Positions 60,358-64,000 of a stretch of DNA of 64,000 nt are shown piece after piece. Every line of letters starts with the position of its first letter. The stretch's first letter is position 1. The notes beneath the pieces were generated by a model that was given only the letters and a program-made list of their open reading frames with translations, made no database searches and was not told the DNA's origin. Source of the stretch: Thalassobius sp050633445 (GTDB lineage: Bacteria > Pseudomonadota > Alphaproteobacteria > Rhodobacterales > Rhodobacteraceae); contig JBOEGN010000034.1 in the NCBI GenBank assembly GCA_050633445.1, positions 62,001-126,000 on the forward strand. The letters are read 5' to 3'. The position numbers and the translations under genes were made by a program.

Positions 60358-61968
60358 ATGACACAAGACAAAATCAGCTTGGGTGAGAAGCTCCCAAAGC
60401 TTCTCGCCGCCCGTGGTGTCGACACTGTTTTCGGCATTCCTGGCGTGCATACAGTCGAGCTTTACCGTGGGTTGGACACAGCGGGCCTGCGCCATATCAC
60501 CCCGCGCCACGAACAGGGTGCAGGTTTCATGGCGGATGGCTACGCGCGTGCCTCTGGCAAGCCGGGCGTGTGTTTCATCATCTCTGGTCCCGGCATGACC
60601 AATATTTTGACGGCGATGGGCCAGGCCTATGCAGATTCCATTCCGATGTTGGTCATTTCAACCGTGAACGCCCATGGGCGCATGGGCTCGGGCGAAGGGT
60701 GGCTGCATGAAATGCCGGACCAAAGCGCGATGGTCGCGGGCGTGTCTGCCTTTAGCCGCACGGTCCACCGGGCCGATGAGTTGGAAAAAGCATTGAACGA
60801 TGCCTTCGCCATCTTCACAAGCGCGCGGCCACGTCCGGTTCATATCGAAATTCCGATCAACATCATGATGGAAATGGTCGCGGCAGACACGGTTGCGTCA
60901 CCTCCAACCTTTTATACGCCAGCTCCCGCCCGCGCAGCACTCGGCAAGGCACAAAAGCTTTTGGCCGCAGCCCAACGTCCGGTCATCTTGGCCGGTGGTG
61001 GCGCGCGGGCCGCAAAAGCGAATGTGGCGGGTCTGGCCGAGGCCATGGATGCGCCGGTTGTGACGACAACCAATGGCCGTGGGCTTTTGCCTGTTGGGCA
61101 TCCCTTGTCTGTGCCACTTACCGCGACCCTGCCAGAGGTCCATCAGTTGATCGCCGAGGCAGATGTTGTCTTGGCGCTTGGCACCGAATTGGGCCCGACA
61201 GATTACGACATGTTCGAAGAGGAAAAGTTTGCCATTCCCGGCACGCTGATCCGTATCGACATCGACCCGTGCCAGACCAATCGCCCATTCCCGGCAGAAA
61301 TCGCGATCACGGCGGATGCGGCGGAAGCCGCTGAGAGGATGCTGGAAAACTGGCCCACCCCCGCCACCGACAGGACAGGTGCAAAACGCGCTGCAAAGGC
61401 ACGTATGGGGGCGGGTGGTTTGCCGGAGCTTTTCCAAACCGATCTTCAGGTTTTGAACGCCATGCGCGACAGCTTTCCGGGCAGTCATATCGTGGGGGAT
61501 TCCACGCAATATGTGTATGCCGGAAATATGGGTTTTGAGATGTCGCCAGAGGCGCGCTATTTCAATTCGGCCTGTGGTTTTGGAACATTGGGATATGGCT
61601 TGCCTGCCGCGATTGGAGCGGCGGTTGCCTCGGACAAACGGGTGATTTGCCTGTCGGGCGATGGTGGGTTGCAATTCTGTTTGGGGGAATTGAGTTCCGC
61701 CGTAGAAGTGAACGCGCCGGTGCTGCTGTTCCTGCATGACAACCAAGGTTACGGCGAGATCAAATCCTACATGAAGGATCGCGGCATTCCGCAAATCGGT
61801 GTTGATATTCACACGCCGGACTTGTCCGCCATCGCAGAAGCCGCAGGTTGGGTCGTGTTGCGTCCAAATCCCGGTGAGTTGAAACCGGCGCTGGACGCCG
61901 TCAAAGACATGGACGGACCCGTTATGATCTATCTGACCGAAGCTGTGCGCCAGTCGCCCTTTGCCTGA
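60358..61968 (+). CDS. ThDP-dependent decarboxylase, AruI-like (2-ketoarginine decarboxylase type)
   Basis: 536 residues of the acetolactate-synthase superfamily. The cofactor Glu is in ITPRHEQGAGFMADGYARAS; the ThDP motif is LSGDGGLQFCLGELSSAVEV followed by FLHDNQGYGEIKSYM. There is no associated small regulatory subunit, and the neighbourhood (polyamine importer, aldehyde dehydrogenase) fits 5-guanidino-2-oxopentanoate decarboxylase (AruI) of the arginine transaminase pathway rather than branched-chain amino-acid synthesis. It would yield 4-guanidinobutanal. Start two bases after the permease stop; another frame start upstream lies within that gene. Confidence 0.82.
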   Translation: MTQDKISLGEKLPKLLAARGVDTVFGIPGVHTVELYRGLDTAGLRHITPRHEQGAGFMADGYARASGKPGVCFIISGPGMTNILTAMGQAYADSIPMLVISTVNAHGRMGSGEGWLHEMPDQSAMVAGVSAFSRTVHRADELEKALNDAFAIFTSARPRPVHIEIPINIMMEMVAADTVASPPTFYTPAPARAALGKAQKLLAAAQRPVILAGGGARAAKANVAGLAEAMDAPVVTTTNGRGLLPVGHPLSVPLTATLPEVHQLIAEADVVLALGTELGPTDYDMFEEEKFAIPGTLIRIDIDPCQTNRPFPAEIAITADAAEAAERMLENWPTPATDRTGAKRAAKARMGAGGLPELFQTDLQVLNAMRDSFPGSHIVGDSTQYVYAGNMGFEMSPEARYFNSACGFGTLGYGLPAAIGAAVASDKRVICLSGDGGLQFCLGELSSAVEVNAPVLLFLHDNQGYGEIKSYMKDRGIPQIGVDIHTPDLSAIAEAAGWVVLRPNPGELKPALDAVKDMDGPVMIYLTEAVRQSPFA

Positions 61969-62022
61969 CACCAAAGTTTAAACCCGCCACCTGTACGACA
62001 CGCCCGGACTTGGAGTTGACCC

Positions 62023-63462
62023 ATGCCATATACGATCAAACATCCTGAGAGTTTTTACATTGATGGCACATGGTCTGCGCCGCGTGGCTCAGACCGTGCT
62101 GTGGTCAGTGATCCGTCCAACGGCGCAGAGATCACGCAGGTCGCATTGGGCACCTCTGAAGATGTGGATATGGCCGTGCGCGCCGCCAAACTGGCCTTTG
62201 CAAGCTGGTCGGAAACGCCGGCTGCCGAACGCAAAGCCTATGTGGAAAAACTGCAAGGGGTGTATAAACGCCGCTACGAAGAGATGGCGGCGCTGATCAG
62301 CCTTGAGCTTGGCGCGCCGATCACCATGAGCCGCGATTATCAGGCCGATGCGGGCTATGGGCATGCTCAGGGTTTTCTGGATGCGTTTGATCACTTTGAC
62401 TGGGAAGAGCAGCTTGGCAATGGCGATCTGATCCAACGCGTTCCGATCGGGGTTGTTGGTCTGATCACGCCTTGGAACTGGCCGCTCAATCAGATCGCGC
62501 TTAAGGTCGTGCCTGCGCTTTTGACCGGCTGCACATGTGTACTTAAACCCTCTGAAATCACACCATTATCCGCGATGCTATATGCGGAAATGATCGATGA
62601 GGCGGGCTTTCCGAAAGGGGTATTCAACCTCGTGAACGGCACCGGCACAGAGGTCGGCGCGACATTGTCACGCCACCCGGACGTTGCCATGATGTCGTTC
62701 ACCGGATCGACGCGCGCAGGGATCGCTGTCTCAAAAGATGCCGCCGATACGGTGAAACGGGTCACATTGGAACTGGGCGGGAAAAACCCGAATATCGTGA
62801 CCGAAGACTGTGATGTCTCTGCGGCGGTACAGGCCTCTGTCGCCGAATGTTTCCTGAATTCCGGCCAAAGCTGCGATGCGCCATCCAAGTTTTTGATCGC
62901 CCGAGAGGTCTATGACCAAGCTGTCAAAGCCGCGAAAGAGGCCGCAGACGCCACCTCGGTGGATCTGCCTAGCAAAGAAGGCGACCACATCGGCCCGCTT
63001 GTTTCAAAACCACAATGGACACGGGTTCAGGCTCTCATCCAGTCGGCGCTGGACGAGGGGGCCACACTGATCAGCGGGGGGCTTGGTCATCCCGACGGGT
63101 TTGAACAGGGCCATTTCGCCAAGCCGACGATCCTCGCAGATGTCACGCCTGATATGTGGATTTACAAAGAGGAAATCTTTGGCCCTGTACTGACGCTCAC
63201 GCCCTTTGAAACCGACGCGCAAGCGATTGAAATGGCCAATGATACGGCCTACGGGCTTGCGGCCTATCTGCAATGCGCGGACTCGGATCGTGCGAAAGCG
63301 ATCGCCCGAAAATTGCGAGCAGGCATGGTGCATCTGAACGGCGCACCGTTCCAATATGGCAGTCCGTTTGGGGGTTTCGGTCAGTCGGGCAATGGTCGCG
63401 AAGGCGGCACAATCGGGCTTGAGGATTTCACAGAGGTACGCGTGCTTCACGGTGCTTTTTAG
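62023..63462 (+). CDS. NAD(P)-dependent aldehyde dehydrogenase
   Basis: 479 residues. Catalytic Cys284 is in LNSGQSCDAPSKF and Glu250 in TLELGGKNPNIVTEDCDVS; GLITPWNWPLNQIALKVVPA and EEIFGPVLTLTPFE are further hallmarks of the family. TTGGAG precedes the ATG. Behind an AruI-like decarboxylase it most probably oxidises 4-guanidinobutanal (or a related omega-amino aldehyde) to the acid. It appears to be the last gene of the operon. Confidence 0.9.
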   Translation: MPYTIKHPESFYIDGTWSAPRGSDRAVVSDPSNGAEITQVALGTSEDVDMAVRAAKLAFASWSETPAAERKAYVEKLQGVYKRRYEEMAALISLELGAPITMSRDYQADAGYGHAQGFLDAFDHFDWEEQLGNGDLIQRVPIGVVGLITPWNWPLNQIALKVVPALLTGCTCVLKPSEITPLSAMLYAEMIDEAGFPKGVFNLVNGTGTEVGATLSRHPDVAMMSFTGSTRAGIAVSKDAADTVKRVTLELGGKNPNIVTEDCDVSAAVQASVAECFLNSGQSCDAPSKFLIAREVYDQAVKAAKEAADATSVDLPSKEGDHIGPLVSKPQWTRVQALIQSALDEGATLISGGLGHPDGFEQGHFAKPTILADVTPDMWIYKEEIFGPVLTLTPFETDAQAIEMANDTAYGLAAYLQCADSDRAKAIARKLRAGMVHLNGAPFQYGSPFGGFGQSGNGREGGTIGLEDFTEVRVLHGAF

Positions 63463-64000
63463 TCGGGCCGATCTGATCTGAACCGGGCCCTCTGTCGCAG
63501 GCGCAATCGAGCGTAAACTATGCGCGCTGGTGGACCTGTGCATCCGATGGCGCCAGACGAAGCGAGACTCGGAATCCGTTCGAATTTTTCTGAATCCCGC
63601 CTGACCCCCGCGCGATTCCACACGCGGCATTCACCGTATCACACGCGACAGAATGGGAGAGTTTTGTAGAAAAATGTAATGTCTTTGATGCTGAAGTTCG
63701 CGCCATTCCACCTCGAAACCGCCGAATAAACAGTCAGCTGAGGCCGGATTCAGGGTTTCCTTTGTTGCGGTACACGAAGTTCACTCACTTGGCTTGACTT
63801 GGTTTTCGTCCTGATCCTAGCGTTGGTTTATTGCGGCAACAGCGCCGTTTTTGCACTTTTCGGCAAACTGCCGACCAAAAGGCGAAATCGGGAATTCCTA
63901 GCTGCTGTGCTCAGTGCGACTGAAGCTGCCCGATTTCTGCAAATCTCATCACACCCCAACCAGACTGTCTCTTTTGCACATGCAATTTGAGGCCCTAGGA
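63463..64000. other. Gene-free right end of the window
   Basis: No convincing coding sequence. A 63-codon frame at 63799 (MVFVLILALVYCGNSAVFAL) has a hydrophobic start but no ribosome binding site. No terminator was found after the aldehyde dehydrogenase gene. Confidence 0.5.

Noticed and set aside
60358..61968. Acetolactate synthase large subunit (ilvB)
   Set aside because: There is no ilvH small subunit or other branched-chain gene, and it stands between a polyamine importer and an aldehyde dehydrogenase.
63799..63990. 63-codon frame at the right end
   Set aside because: No ribosome binding site, no similarity recognised, and composition like non-coding DNA.

Overview
The window is a piece of chromosome from a marine roseobacter-type alphaproteobacterium (Rhodobacterales). 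The grounds are the core order murA, DUF2948 gene, hisD, UPF0262 gene, low-molecular-weight phosphatase, infA, maf, RNase E/G and yacG, the generally high G+C, and a hexameric tyrosine-coordinated heme protein of the type first described from Ruegeria (Silicibacter) pomeroyi. These assignments come from reading motifs by eye; no database search was run.

Layout. 1-7.3 kb is housekeeping DNA: tRNA-Thr, then peptidoglycan, histidine, translation-initiation and nucleotide-sanitation genes on the + strand. 7.3-23.1 kb is a mosaic genomic island that ends exactly at the 3' end of tRNA-Phe. It carries an integrase at each end, the helicase half of a Ti-type TraA relaxase, a ParD/ParE toxin-antitoxin pair, a frameshifted ParB remnant, other decayed island genes and two assembly gaps. 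In its middle, on the minus strand, lies an eight-gene block (10.8-18.4 kb) that I do not recognise. It encodes a MotA/TolQ/ExbB-like channel subunit, two proteins with a single membrane segment carrying a MotB/ExbD-like aspartate, an OmpA-like protein with long coiled-coil repeats, and four exported proteins, mostly cysteine-rich. It looks like an ion-driven envelope machine and is the best candidate here for an undescribed system.

23.4-31.7 kb is a surface or glycan-modification region: glycosidase-like propeller, glycosyltransferase, methyltransferase, three exported tail-collar (MdpB-like) paralogues, a WbqC family protein, a DegT-type aminotransferase and a NeuD-like acyltransferase. 31.8-34.0 kb holds a redox/heme block (thioredoxin-like protein, tyrosine-coordinated heme protein, exported protein) divergent from a cysteine-rich MarR regulator with a palindromic operator. 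34.1-35.4 kb is a FAD amine-oxidase-type enzyme. 36.0-42.8 kb is a ribose-type sugar ABC transporter in which one permease is fused to an SMP-30/strictosidine-synthase-like propeller and a second propeller stands alone. 43.1-45.4 kb is ExbB-ExbD-ExbD-TonB, and 45.4-49.9 kb is an RND efflux pump with its adaptor.

50.2-63.5 kb looks like one catabolic unit. A minus-strand operon encodes a carbamoylase-type hydrolase, a GlcD-type FAD oxidase, a guanidino-modifying hydrolase and an M20 amidohydrolase. It diverges from a LysR regulator, a polyamine-type ABC transporter, a ThDP decarboxylase resembling 2-ketoarginine decarboxylase and an aldehyde dehydrogenase. Together they could import a guanidino compound and degrade it through keto acid, aldehyde, guanidino acid and ureido acid to an amino acid.
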